Of a DNA stretch of 64,000 nucleotides, positions 37,090 to 56,160 are shown one piece after another. Below the pieces are notes generated by a model, which was not told the DNA's origin, made no database searches, and saw only the letters and a program-made list of their open reading frames with translations. The stretch is from Vibrio rarus (GTDB lineage: Bacteria > Pseudomonadota > Gammaproteobacteria > Enterobacterales > Vibrionaceae). Both the position numbers and the translations under genes were made by a program. Where the stretch lies: contig NZ_AP024900.1 of NCBI RefSeq assembly GCF_024347075.1, positions 2,666,001-2,730,000 of the forward strand. The letters are read 5' to 3'. The first letter of the stretch is position 1, and every line of letters begins with the position of its first letter.

Positions 37090-37120
37090 ATCTGTAGATG
37101 AGATAAATCAGTTATATGTA

Positions 37121-37200
37121 ATCTTTTTGAGAGCAAGGCAACTAGTAAGGCCGCATACCTTAGTATGCAACGCGCTAGTTAACGCAGCTATCAGAAAGAT
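37121..37200. repeat. 80-base palindromic element between tRNA-Ala and tRNA-Ile, unit 2
   Basis: The ends are inverted repeats (ATCTTTTTGA against TCAGAAAGAT), an inner pair is AACTAG/CTAGTT, and the centre is a perfect stem GCATAC-CTTA-GTATGC. The whole can fold into one long imperfect hairpin. It is similar in design to 43047-43126 and to the ERIC-like element at 37291-37390. Confidence 0.7.
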
Positions 37201-37277
37201 TGGTGGGTCTGAGTGGACTTGAACCACCGACCTCCCGCTTATCAGGCGAGCGCTCTAACCAGCTGAGCTACAGACCC
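37201..37277 (-). tRNA. tRNA-Ile (anticodon GAU), unit 2
   Basis: 77 bases with encoded CCA. Acceptor GGGTCTG with CAGACCC; anticodon loop CTGATAA gives GAU. First tRNA of the spacer. Confidence 0.97.
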
Positions 37278-37290
37278 ATTTCTGCTACGC

Positions 37291-37390
37291 ATTTTTCCTT
37301 ATTTCCGCGTCAGGACTGCGCTCTTCAGTCAGTCACATACTCATGTATGCTCCTTCCTTCATCGCTTGCCTTCCTTGAACTAAGAAAAAC
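37291..37390. repeat. ERIC-like palindromic repeat in the 16S-tRNA-Ile spacer, unit 2
   Basis: The plus strand contains CAGTCACATACTCATGTATG then CTCC, and later CGCTTGCCTTCCTTGAACT. This follows the enterobacterial repetitive intergenic consensus (CAGTCACTTACTTATGTAAG then CTCC, and CGCTTGCC..CCTGCAACT) as I remember it. Ends ATTTTTCCTTA and TAAGAAAAAC are inverted repeats and the core CATAC-TCAT-GTATG is a perfect stem. It would be transcribed inside the pre-rRNA. Absent from unit 3. Confidence 0.75.
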
Positions 37391-37490
37391 TGCTTTGCAT
37401 AAATAACTCAATATTATTGATTTATCTTTCTCTTTCTCTTTTCTAAACCATATCAATCTGTGTGGACACTCATCGTGAGCAATCATCGTA

Positions 37491-39059
<1,569 letters not shown>

Positions 39060-39463
39060 AAAGTTTTTTTGCATCTAAGATGCGGCTCAATGAATACTGA
39101 CTTCAAAACTCTTTCTTTAATAAATAAAGAAGTAATTCTAAAGCTATTATCGTTCCAACAGAACGATAATGAATTGACTGTGCTCTTATTGGTTTTCACT
39201 TTTAAAAAAGTAAAACAAAACAGCTCAAGGCTGATTTCCAATTTGATATTGGTCACTCAGTTCATTGATAAATCTTTTCGATTATCATCAACGAGTGCCC
39301 ACACAGATTGATAGGTTTAAATTGTTAAAGAGCGTGCTTTTGATGCCTTAGCACCTAAGCAGGTCGCATATAATACGCGACCGACTGTTAAAGTCAACAT
39401 AAAACTCTAAATAAATTAGAACTTTATGGTGACTCACCTCTTACGAGATAAGTCGAAATTAAA
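39060..39463 (-). promoter_or_regulatory. Promoter and leader of rRNA unit 2
   Basis: No gene. -35 TTGACT (39392-39397), 16-base spacer, -10 TATTAT (39370-39375), leader boxA at 39322-39333. Leader blocks near 16S: hairpin GCATC/GATGC at about 39071-39083; a long GCTCTTATTGG-type block shared with unit 4. The small frames here on both strands are not genes. Confidence 0.8.
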
Positions 39464-39580
39464 GCCTGGCGATGTCCTACTCTCACATGGGGAAGCCCCA
39501 CACTACCATCGGCGCTATTGTGTTTCACTTCTGAGTTCGGCATGGAATCAGGTGGGTCCACAACGCTATGGTCGCCAAGC
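39464..39580 (-). rRNA. 5S ribosomal RNA, rRNA unit 3
   Basis: Identical allele to unit 2 (ACAACGCTAT), with the same extended 23S-5S spacer. Confidence 0.97.
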
Positions 39581-39736
39581 AAATTTTGTAATACCCGCAT
39601 AACGCAGATATTAATAATTCGGAAAACTGTTTTTTACCTTCATCTTTTCTAAAAAGATGAAAACAAAAGTTAAAAGTCTATATACACATTCAATCTGTTC
39701 TTTCTTTGAGTCCATCAAAACCCCTTGGGTGTTGTA

Positions 39737-42625
<2,889 letters not shown>

Positions 42626-42962
42626 ATACAACCCCAAAGGGTCTTGCTAACGCAATACGCTTGCTACAGCGTAGTATGACGTTTCCAAGGTGCGTTATCT
42701 CTTTATTATGAGCGAGATAACATTCGATTTTGCCGGACTCAAATTTGAATAACATCAGGCAATGATGTTATTCCCAAGAACACTTGAATGTGTGTTGGTA
42801 CCTAATCACTCTTTACTTAAAAAGAATCACTAGGATTTGAGAACTTTTAAATTTGATAAATAATGAAATCACATTATTTATCGTCAGCTTTCCAAATTGT
42901 TAAAGAGCATAATTACTATTAAGTAACCATTTTTAAAGATTCTTCAAAAGAACACTTAAAGA
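42626..42962 (-). other. Spacer between 23S and tRNA-Ala, rRNA unit 3
   Basis: No gene. Spacer boxA at 42897-42908. The hairpin just before boxA is GATAAATAATG/CATTATTTATC, a different sequence from the AATATTG/CAATATT hairpin at the same place in units 1, 2 and 4. The hairpin at 42801-42834 is also unique to this copy. Confidence 0.75.
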
Positions 42963-43038
42963 TGGTGGAGCTATGCGGGATCGAACCGCAGACCTCCTGC
43001 GTGCAAGGCAGGCGCTCTCCCAGCTGAGCTATAGCCCC
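42963..43038 (-). tRNA. tRNA-Ala (anticodon UGC), unit 3
   Basis: Identical to the unit 2 copy, 76 bases with encoded CCA. Confidence 0.97.
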
Positions 43039-43046
43039 ATCTTAGT

Positions 43047-43126
43047 ATTTTTTCTTAGACAAGGCAGATTGTGAGGCCGTGTACATCAGTACACAACGAA
43101 TAATCTAACGCAGTATAAGGAAAAAT
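43047..43126. repeat. 80-base palindromic element between tRNA-Ala and tRNA-Ile, unit 3
   Basis: Terminal inverted repeats ATTTTTTCTTA and TAAGGAAAAAT, inner pair AGATT/AATCT, perfect core GTGTAC-ATCA-GTACAC. It shares AAGGC...GAGGCC and AACGCAG with the element in unit 2, but the stems have different sequence. Confidence 0.7.
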
Positions 43127-43203
43127 TGGTGGGTCTGAGTGGACTTGAACCACCGACCTCCCGCTTATCAGGCGAGCGCTCTAACCAGCTGAGCTACAGA
43201 CCC
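43127..43203 (-). tRNA. tRNA-Ile (anticodon GAU), unit 3
   Basis: Identical to the unit 2 copy, 77 bases with encoded CCA. Confidence 0.97.
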
Positions 43204-43302
43204 AATTTTTCACAAAATAACCGAAGGTTATTTCGTAAAATACTCTCTTACTTTCTAAACCATATCAATCTGTGTGGACACTCATCGTGAGTAATCATCG
43301 TA

Positions 43303-44856
<1,554 letters not shown>

Positions 44857-45214
44857 AAAGTTTTTGTGTTCCGAAGAACGGCTCAATGAATACTGACTTC
44901 AAAACTCTTTCTTTATAAATAAAGAAGTAATTCTAAAGCTATTATCGTTCCAACAGAACGATAATGAATTGACTGTGCCAATGATTAAAAATCATTGTAT
45001 TGGTCACTCAGTTCATTGATAAATCTTTTCGATTATCATCAACGAGTGCCCACACAGATTGATAGGTTTAAATTGTTAAAGAGCGTGCTTTTGATGCCTT
45101 AGCACCTAAGCAGGTCGCATATAATACGCGACTGACCGTTAAAGTCAACATAAAACTCTAAATAAATTAGAGCTTTATGGTGACTCACCTCTTACGAGAT
45201 AAGTCGAAATTAAA
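44857..45214 (-). promoter_or_regulatory. Promoter and leader of rRNA unit 3
   Basis: No gene. -35 TTGACT (45143-45148), 16-base spacer, -10 TATTAT (45121-45126), boxA at 45073-45084. The hairpin CTCTAA/TTAGAG (45156-45161 with 45167-45172) followed by TTTTA on the minus strand is the probable terminator for unit 4; here the stem is perfect. Confidence 0.8.
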
Positions 45215-45331
45215 GCCTGGCGATGTCCTACTCTCACATGGGGAAGCCCCACACTACCATCGGCGCTATTGTGTTTCACTTCTGAGTTCGGCATGGAATC
45301 AGGTGGGTCCACAATGCTATGGTCGCCAAGC
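45215..45331 (-). rRNA. 5S ribosomal RNA, rRNA unit 4
   Basis: Allele ACAATGCTAT as in unit 1, and the same short 23S-5S spacer as unit 1. Confidence 0.97.
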
Positions 45332-45451
45332 AAATTTTGTAATACCCGCATAACGCAGATATTAATAATTCGGAAAACTGCTATTTAAAAGTCTATATAC
45401 ACATTCAATCTGTTCTTTCTTTGAGTCCATCAAAACCCCTTGGGTGTTGTA

Positions 45452-48340
<2,889 letters not shown>

Positions 48341-48756
48341 ATACAACCCCAAAGGGTCTTGCTAACGCAATACGCTTGCTACAGCGTAGTATGACGTTTC
48401 CAAGGTGCGTTATCTCTTTATTATGAGCGAGATAACATTCGATTTTGCCGGACTCAAATTACACACCTACTTAAAGTAGATGTCCTTTTTTGTTCTACTT
48501 TTTTAAAAAAAGTGGAAATAAAAAGGCAAGAACACTTGAATGTGTGTTGGTACCTACATCTACAAGAGACATAGGATTTGAGAACTTTTAAATTTGAATA
48601 TTGTTAATCAAACAATATTCGTCAGCTTTCCAAATTGTTAAAGAGCATAAAGCAAAAAGCTTTAATCAATAACCGAAGTCATTAATTAAAGCTCTAATAC
48701 TTTAACTAAATTAAACCATCAATCTGTGTGGACACTCATCGTGAGTAATCATCGTA
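48341..48756 (-). other. 16S-23S spacer without tRNA, rRNA unit 4
   Basis: 416 bases with no tRNA and no reading frame. Spacer boxA at 48635-48646. Hairpins: CCTACATCT-type at 48553-48574, AATATTG/CAATATT before boxA, and the T-rich block (about 48468-48530) shared with unit 1. tRNA-free spacers are known among Vibrio rRNA operons. Confidence 0.85.
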
Positions 48757-50325
<1,569 letters not shown>

Positions 50326-50850
50326 AAAGTTTTTTTGGTCTTGCGACCGGCTCAATGAATACTGACTTCAAAACTGTTCCTTACTCGAAAGTAAGAAGTA
50401 ATTTTAAAGCTATTATCGTTCCAACAGAACGATAATGAATTGACTGTGCTCTTATTGGTTTTCACTTTCCCTCTCTATTTAAAGAAAGTAGTAAAACAAA
50501 CCAGCTCAAGGCTGATTTCCAATTTGATTTTGGTCACTCAGTTCATTGATAAATCTTTTCGATTATCATCAACGAGTGCCCACACAGATTGATAGGTTTA
50601 AATTGTTAAAGAGCGTGCTTTTGATGATTCCTTTTGTGAGGAGCCTCTCAAGCGGACGGCCATTCTAGCGATTTGAACCTCAGTGTCAAACACTTTTTGA
50701 ATTTAATTTTCTAAGTGAAGTTAAATTCAAATGGTTCGGCTAGTTCGCCTACTGAAACACTGCAGAGTATTGTGTGCTATGCCGTGTCAGTGAGGCGCAT
50801 TATAGAGACCTGCGTCACATTGGCAAGAGCTTTTTTAAACTTTTATTTCA
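50326..50850 (-). promoter_or_regulatory. Leader and tandem P1/P2 promoters of rRNA unit 4
   Basis: No gene. Minus strand P1: -35 TTGCCA (50821-50826), 16-base spacer, -10 TATAAT (50799-50804), then GCGCCTC, a stringent discriminator; the AT-rich stretch upstream (to about 50850) looks like an UP element. P2: -35 TTGACA (50684-50689), 16-base spacer, -10 TAGAAT (50662-50667), then GGCCG. Leader boxA at 50603-50614. P1 and P2 are about 137 bases apart, as in E. coli rrn operons. Between 50851 and the next gene at 51008 I see only a probable promoter region. Confidence 0.85.
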
Positions 50851-51007
50851 AGTGTTGAGAAAACAACCAATAATCTACCATATAGCTATTTTCGCCTGAA
50901 CACATGATAAAATTGGAAAAATTATTGTGCCACGCGTAATATCTATGTGTCTGTTTTGTTAATGAATTTCACACCCTTCAATTCACCAATATAGTGATAA
51001 ACCAATT

Positions 51008-51481
51008 ATGAACTCAAACAAGTCTCTGTTAATTGTCATCATCCTTGCAGTAGCTGGCTCAGCACTTGTATCTAGTATAGAAATCAATCCAGGTATCGCA
51101 TTCTGCATCGGTGTAGTGGTTACTGCACTCATTCTATGGCAGAAACCAACGGCTAAAACCACCGCCAAACCTAAAACTACTTACTCACAACAAACACCCC
51201 CTACTAATAGTGACCATTCTACTTTGTATGTCGGTAATCTTTCTTATAAAGCAAGTGAATCCCATATTAAGGAATTATTCGAAGAATATGGCGTGGTTTA
51301 CAGTGTGCGTTTAATGAAAGATAAACGCACGGGCAAACGTCGAGGGTTTGGATTTGTAGAAGTAGATAATAAAGACGTTGATTCTATGGTTGCTGAACTC
51401 AACGAATTTGAATATATGCAAAGAACCATTAAAGTTCGCATTGCCAACGAGCCTAAGCATCCTACAGTGGCTGAATCTTAA
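51008..51481 (+). CDS. Membrane-anchored RNA-binding protein with one RRM domain
   Basis: The 157-residue protein starts with two hydrophobic segments (about 6-22 and 27-44) separated by a short polar turn. A Lys/Thr/Pro-rich linker (45-70) follows, then one complete RRM (about 73-150). RNP2 is LYVGNL and RNP1 is KRRGFGFVEV, with the aromatic residues that stack on RNA bases present. Bacterial RRM proteins are usually small and soluble; here the domain would be held at the inner membrane, facing the cytoplasm if both segments span. A similar protein beside murI is, to my knowledge, common in vibrios but uncharacterised. Its end overlaps murI, on the other strand, by 20 bases. Confidence 0.9.
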   Translation: MNSNKSLLIVIILAVAGSALVSSIEINPGIAFCIGVVVTALILWQKPTAKTTAKPKTTYSQQTPPTNSDHSTLYVGNLSYKASESHIKELFEEYGVVYSVRLMKDKRTGKRRGFGFVEVDNKDVDSMVAELNEFEYMQRTIKVRIANEPKHPTVAES

Positions 51482-52247
51482 TTTTTGAAAAGCCCAGCTC
51501 GGTAAATGATATTTGTAGTGCTGATTTCGCATAGGGCTCAGCACTACAGTAAGCATCATAATTTACAGGTGCAGTGGTATCTTTAGTATTTTGCTGAAGA
51601 AGGTATGCCACTCTTCTTGAGATTGCTTCACCAGAATCCACCAACTCAACCTCTCGGCCAAGCACTTGGCCAATCTCACGTCTTAATAATGGAAAATGGG
51701 TGCAACCTAGTACCGCCACATCCACACAGCCTTGCAATGGTTGTAACACTTTCTGCAAAGCCACTAGATCTACCTTAACTCCGCGTAGTTTTTGCTCTGC
51801 CATATCAACCAGTTCTGTCGTGCCGATCATTTTTATCTCTTTATCACTGGCAAAATGCTTTATCAGATCACGAGTATATTCTCTGGTGACCGTCGCGGGC
51901 GTAGCGATAATGCCCACTCCCTGGTGAGATATTTTGGATGCGGGCTTAATCGCAGGTACAACCCCTACAATTGGTACAGAAAATTTTGCGCGGAGTTTTG
52001 GTAAAACAACAGTACTAGCCGTATTACAAGCAATCACAACTAAAGCGATGTTTTGCGTTTCGATAAAGTAGCTCACATACTTTTCTACTCGTTCAAGTAA
52101 TTTATCTTGTTCAAGTTCTCCATAGGGGTATGCTTCGTTATCAAACGCATAAGTACAACTGACCCATGGTAATCGGGCTTTAATGTCTTTAAAGACTGAA
52201 ATGCCACCCACTCCAGAGTCAAACATCAAGATTCTAGTTTCAGGCAT
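51462..52247 (-). CDS. murI: Glutamate racemase
   Basis: Interconverts L- and D-glutamate for peptidoglycan by a two-cysteine mechanism without cofactor. The 261-residue protein shows DSGVGGISVF (about 10-19) and both catalytic cysteines, in VVIACNTASTV (about 74) and VAVLGCTHFPLL (about 185). Length fits the family. It lies opposite trmA in the usual neighbourhood and converges with the RRM gene. Confidence 0.97.
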   Translation of the reverse strand: MPETRILMFDSGVGGISVFKDIKARLPWVSCTYAFDNEAYPYGELEQDKLLERVEKYVSYFIETQNIALVVIACNTASTVVLPKLRAKFSVPIVGVVPAIKPASKISHQGVGIIATPATVTREYTRDLIKHFASDKEIKMIGTTELVDMAEQKLRGVKVDLVALQKVLQPLQGCVDVAVLGCTHFPLLRREIGQVLGREVELVDSGEAISRRVAYLLQQNTKDTTAPVNYDAYCSAEPYAKSALQISFTELGFSKIKIQPL

Positions 52248-52461
52248 GGGTGCTCTTTGTCGGATAGATAGGTTAATAAGGGCTACTTTATCAAAATTAA
52301 CGGTATTGTTAATCCATCAAATCTTAGATCTAAATAAAATAGTCGTGAAATTAAGTTGTTATTGTCTCGCTAGATAACAAAATATCTTATGCACGTAATC
52401 TATACTCTGAGAGCTGATACGTATAGAATCTGCGCTCCTTATTTCAAGTTAGGTAAAGTGA

Positions 52462-53571
52462 ATGGTCGACCAAAATGTAAACACTGACTCTTATCAATTA
52501 CAGTTGAATGAGAAAACCGCACGTCTGCAAGATATGTTCAGCGAATATACAATGCCACCATTAGAGGTATTTACTTCTGATGAGCAGCATTACCGAATGC
52601 GTGCGGAATTTCGTGTTTGGCATGAAGGGGAAGACCTTTACTACGTCATGTTTAATCAGGAAACTCGCGAAAAGTACCGTGTTGATACCTTTCCTGTCGC
52701 CAGTCGCCTAATCAATGACTTAATGCCATTGCTTGTTGAGGCGCTCAAAGAACATAACGTATTGCGCCATAAGCTTTTCCAAGTCGACTTTCTTTCTACA
52801 TTAAGCGGCGAAATTTTAGTTTCTCTACTGTATCACAAGCAACTTGACGATGAATGGCAGCAAAAAGCCAAAGCGCTGAAACAGCAGCTAAACGATGAAG
52901 GGTTTAATTTGCACCTCATCGGTCGAGCAAGAAAAATGAAAGTAGTATTAGATAGAGACTATGTTATCGAGAAGCTTAACGTTTTCGGTAATACTTATAC
53001 CTACCAACAAGTTGAAAATAGCTTTACTCAACCTAATGGTCATGTTGCTGAGAAAATGTTGGAATGGGCAGTTGATTGCACCAAAGAATCTACAGGTGAC
53101 TTATTAGAGTTATATTGTGGTAATGGTAATTTCTCTCTTGCCCTTGCTCAGAACTTTAATCGCGTACTTGCAACTGAGCTAGCAAAGCCTTCTGTCGATT
53201 CTGCTCAATTCAATATTCAAGCGAATAACATCGACAATGTGCAAATTATTCGTATGTCTGCAGAAGACTTTACCGACGCAATGGAAGGTAAGCGCGAGTT
53301 CCGTCGTCTTAAACAAGCTAATGTAGATTTGAGCAGTTATGACTGCAATACCATATTTGTTGATCCACCACGCTCTGGGATGGATGAAGGTACCTGCAAA
53401 ATGGTACAAGGGTATGAGCGAATTTTATATATCTCATGTAACCCTGAGACACTAAAAGACAACTTAGCGATTTTAGGTAAGACACATAACATCACTCGCT
53501 ATGCTTTGTTTGACCAATTCCCTTATACCCACCACATGGAAATGGGAATACTCCTTGAGCGAAAAGCTTAA
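52462..53571 (+). CDS. trmA: tRNA (uracil-5-)-methyltransferase
   Basis: Makes ribothymidine at position 54 of tRNA from S-adenosylmethionine, and one uridine in tmRNA. The 369-residue protein has the Rossmann motif [16 protein letters not shown] (about 214-229), [14 protein letters not shown] with the catalytic aspartate region, and the nucleophile cysteine in [11 protein letters not shown] (about 325). Length is close to E. coli (366). It converges with yijD on a shared terminator. Confidence 0.97.
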   Translation: MVDQNVNTDSYQLQLNEKTARLQDMFSEYTMPPLEVFTSDEQHYRMRAEFRVWHEGEDLYYVMFNQETREKYRVDTFPVASRLINDLMPLLVEALKEHNVLRHKLFQVDFLSTLSGEILVSLLYHKQLDDEWQQKAKALKQQLNDEGFNLHLIGRARKMKVVLDRDYVIEKLNVFGNTYTYQQVENSFTQPNGHVAEKMLEWAVDCTKESTGDLLELYCGNGNFSLALAQNFNRVLATELAKPSVDSAQFNIQANNIDNVQIIRMSAEDFTDAMEGKREFRRLKQANVDLSSYDCNTIFVDPPRSGMDEGTCKMVQGYERILYISCNPETLKDNLAILGKTHNITRYALFDQFPYTHHMEMGILLERKA

Positions 53572-53576
53572 TTTAG

Positions 53577-53603
53577 AAAAGAGCGGCTAGCCGCTCTTTT
53601 TTT
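53577..53603 (+). terminator. Shared terminator between trmA and yijD
   Basis: Stem GAGCGG/CCGCTC with CTAG loop, AAAA before and a seven-T run after. It ends trmA on the plus strand and touches the stop of yijD on the minus strand. Confidence 0.9.
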
Positions 53604-53958
53604 ATCGCCCTAGATAACCCAATTTTTTACCTACCCACAACAAAAGAACTAAAGTAAATATGATTGAGAAAAAATTGGTGCCTGCATCTGGATATTGTGC
53701 CTTGATAAAAGCCGTATGACCGAAGAAACCAATAAAGAAACTGCCTAAACCCAACAATGGAAAATCTTCATTTACCGGCTTACTCAAATAATTTTGATAA
53801 ATGGCCTGCACTGCTAAAATTAGACAGATGACGGGAAAAATCGAAAATGAGTAGCTAGCAATCGCTAGTGATGAAAACAGTGCACTACCACTCATTCCAC
53901 ACACTACGGCTAATAAGAGTGATGCTTTTCCCGAAACGGCTTCTTTTTTGTCTGTCAT
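53602..53958 (-). CDS. yijD: YijD family inner membrane protein (DUF1422)
   Basis: A 118-residue protein with four hydrophobic segments (about 11-28, 34-50, 65-80, 92-110) and few charged residues. Its place 10 bases after fabR and opposite trmA is the E. coli fabR-yijD arrangement, and the length agrees (119). Function is unknown; cotranscription with the unsaturated fatty acid regulator hints at a link with membrane lipids, but nothing in the sequence shows it. Confidence 0.88.
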   Translation of the reverse strand: MTDKKEAVSGKASLLLAVVCGMSGSALFSSLAIASYSFSIFPVICLILAVQAIYQNYLSKPVNEDFPLLGLGSFFIGFFGHTAFIKAQYPDAGTNFFSIIFTLVLLLWVGKKLGYLGR

Positions 53959-53968
53959 AGGTTCCCCC

Positions 53969-54580
53969 TTAATTATTGCTCTTAAATTTATTCATCGCTT
54001 CTCCACCTAAAGAGATCATCCTCACCTGATCAACCAAACGTTGTCTGTGAGCGGCCCGTTGACTCGGCTCTATATCCAAAAACTCGGCTCCAGAGCTGAA
54101 CACTAACGCGACAATCGCATCCGCTTGTAGTGATGCAAGGTCTCTAGGTAACTTTTGAGTACTAAGGTAATCAGCAAGCTCGGCGCTAAAGAACTGAATT
54201 TCTCTGGCTACGGCCAAGCGAAACTCCTCTGATGTTCCAGAGCGCTCCCGTAACAATAGCCTAAATATATCAGGGTTCGTCTCTATAAACTCGACGAAGG
54301 TCTCAATGGAGGTTTGTATAACACTGCGATTTTCTTGAATTCTTTCTCTCGCTCGACGCATTAATTGACGCAATAGCAATCCAGCTTCATCAACCATTAC
54401 CAACCCTAGTTGATCCATGTCGTCAAAATGGCGATAAAAAGACGTAGGGGCAATACCAGCTTCCCTTGCTACTTCTCTAAGACTCATACTTGAAAAGCTT
54501 CGACCTGCAGATAATTGCCCCAATGCTGATGCGATAATTGCTCTTCGTGTTTTTTGTTTTTGTTCTGCCCTAACGCCCAT
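53969..54580 (-). CDS. fabR: HTH-type transcriptional repressor FabR
   Basis: TetR-family repressor of unsaturated fatty acid genes (fabA, fabB) that senses acyl-ACP/CoA pools. The 203-residue protein begins [15 protein letters not shown] and has the DNA-binding part [20 protein letters not shown] (about 32-51), nearly identical to E. coli FabR, then [15 protein letters not shown] (about 101-115). It is divergent from sthA across 175 bases, as in E. coli. Confidence 0.96.
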   Translation of the reverse strand: MGVRAEQKQKTRRAIIASALGQLSAGRSFSSMSLREVAREAGIAPTSFYRHFDDMDQLGLVMVDEAGLLLRQLMRRARERIQENRSVIQTSIETFVEFIETNPDIFRLLLRERSGTSEEFRLAVAREIQFFSAELADYLSTQKLPRDLASLQADAIVALVFSSGAEFLDIEPSQRAAHRQRLVDQVRMISLGGEAMNKFKSNN

Positions 54581-54755
54581 AATTCTTTCATAACCTTGAA
54601 ACCTGCCTCAATAAAGCATAACTCGTTCTCTATTTGCAAACCCTCCTTAGCCACAAAGTGATCTTTATTGTGAGACTGCCCACTTAGTCACGACTAATTA
54701 ATTTACCCTCGGCAACAAAAGTATAAAATACCGTTAACAAAACAAGGAGGTTTCA

Positions 54756-56156
54756 GTGAGTTCTTCATCACATTTTGATGTCATCGTGATCGGCAGTGGC
54801 CCTGGAGGCGAAGGGGCAGCTATGGGGTTAACCAAAGCTGGCTTTAATGTTGCTATCATAGAAAAAGAAAAAAGTGTCGGAGGTGGATGCACGCACTGGG
54901 GTACGATTCCATCCAAAGCACTCAGACATGCTGTTAGCCGCTTTATTGAATTTAATAACAACCCGCTTTTCTGTAAAAATAACCGTAGTTTAGATGCCAG
55001 CTTTGATGACATTTTAAACCACGCAAAAATCGTTGTTGATAAACAGACCACCCTCAGACAAGGATTCTACGACCGAAACCATTGCACATTAATCTTTGGT
55101 GATGCTCAATTCTGTGATGGGAATACCGTGCATGTAACGGGCGAAGATGGTCGCATTGAGCAATATTCCGCAGATAGATTTGTCATTGCGACAGGCTCGC
55201 GTCCATACCATCCAGAGACTGTCGACTTTGCCCACCAGCGTATTTATGACAGTGATTCAATACTTTCCCTACGCCACCAGCCAAGGCATATCATTATTTA
55301 TGGCGCGGGGGTTATTGGTTGTGAATATGCCTCTATTTTTCGCGGCTTAGGTGTAAAGACCGACCTGATAAACACTCGCGACCAATTACTTTCTTTTCTG
55401 GATAAAGAAATCTCTGATGCCCTGTCTTATCACTTTGGGAATAGCGGTATTGTCATTCGCAACGGTGAATCATTTGAAAAAGTAGAGGGTACCCAAGATG
55501 GCGTTATTGTACACCTAGAGTCTGGCAAGAAAATGCGCGCTGATTGCTTGCTTTATGCTAATGGTCGAACTGGCAATACCGATAAGCTCAACCTGTCGGT
55601 AACAGGGTTAGTCGCCGACTCTCGTGGTCAGCTGAAAATTAACAGTAACTACCAAACAGATGTAGAGCATATTTATGCGGTCGGGGATGTGATTGGTTAC
55701 CCTAGCTTGGCAAGTGCTGCTTACGATCAGGGGCGATTTGTTGCCAAGGCCATTGCGGAGGGAGAAGCCACACAGCGACTGATTGAAGATATCCCCACAG
55801 GTATCTATACCATTCCAGAAATTAGCTCCGTTGGTAAAACAGAACAAGAACTCACGGCAGCAAAAGTACCTTATGAGGTTGGCAGAGCCTCCTTTAAACA
55901 CCTTGCTCGAGCACAAATTTCAGGAAAGGATATTGGCAGTTTAAAGATCCTCTTTCATAGAGAGAGTAAACAAATATTAGGCATCCACTGCTTTGGCGAA
56001 AGGGCTGCGGAAATAATTCACATTGGACAGGCCATTATGGAGCAACCAGGCCCGGCCAATAGCATCGACTACTTCGTCAATACTACCTTTAACTATCCGA
56101 CTATGGCGGAAGCGTATCGAGTTGCGGCTCTAAACGGCCTCAATCGCTTATTTTAA
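54756..56156 (+). CDS. sthA: Soluble pyridine nucleotide transhydrogenase
   Basis: FAD protein that moves reducing equivalents from NADPH to NAD+. It starts with GTG 54756, five bases after a perfect AAGGAGG. Its 466 residues equal the E. coli length. The FAD motif is [15 protein letters not shown] (about 10-24). [15 protein letters not shown] (about 43-57) has the single Cys of SthA rather than the redox disulphide of lipoamide dehydrogenases. The NAD motif is [15 protein letters not shown] (about 179-193). The C-terminal dimer domain is complete. Confidence 0.97.
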   Translation: MSSSSHFDVIVIGSGPGGEGAAMGLTKAGFNVAIIEKEKSVGGGCTHWGTIPSKALRHAVSRFIEFNNNPLFCKNNRSLDASFDDILNHAKIVVDKQTTLRQGFYDRNHCTLIFGDAQFCDGNTVHVTGEDGRIEQYSADRFVIATGSRPYHPETVDFAHQRIYDSDSILSLRHQPRHIIIYGAGVIGCEYASIFRGLGVKTDLINTRDQLLSFLDKEISDALSYHFGNSGIVIRNGESFEKVEGTQDGVIVHLESGKKMRADCLLYANGRTGNTDKLNLSVTGLVADSRGQLKINSNYQTDVEHIYAVGDVIGYPSLASAAYDQGRFVAKAIAEGEATQRLIEDIPTGIYTIPEISSVGKTEQELTAAKVPYEVGRASFKHLARAQISGKDIGSLKILFHRESKQILGIHCFGERAAEIIHIGQAIMEQPGPANSIDYFVNTTFNYPTMAEAYRVAALNGLNRLF

Positions 56157-56160
56157 CTTT

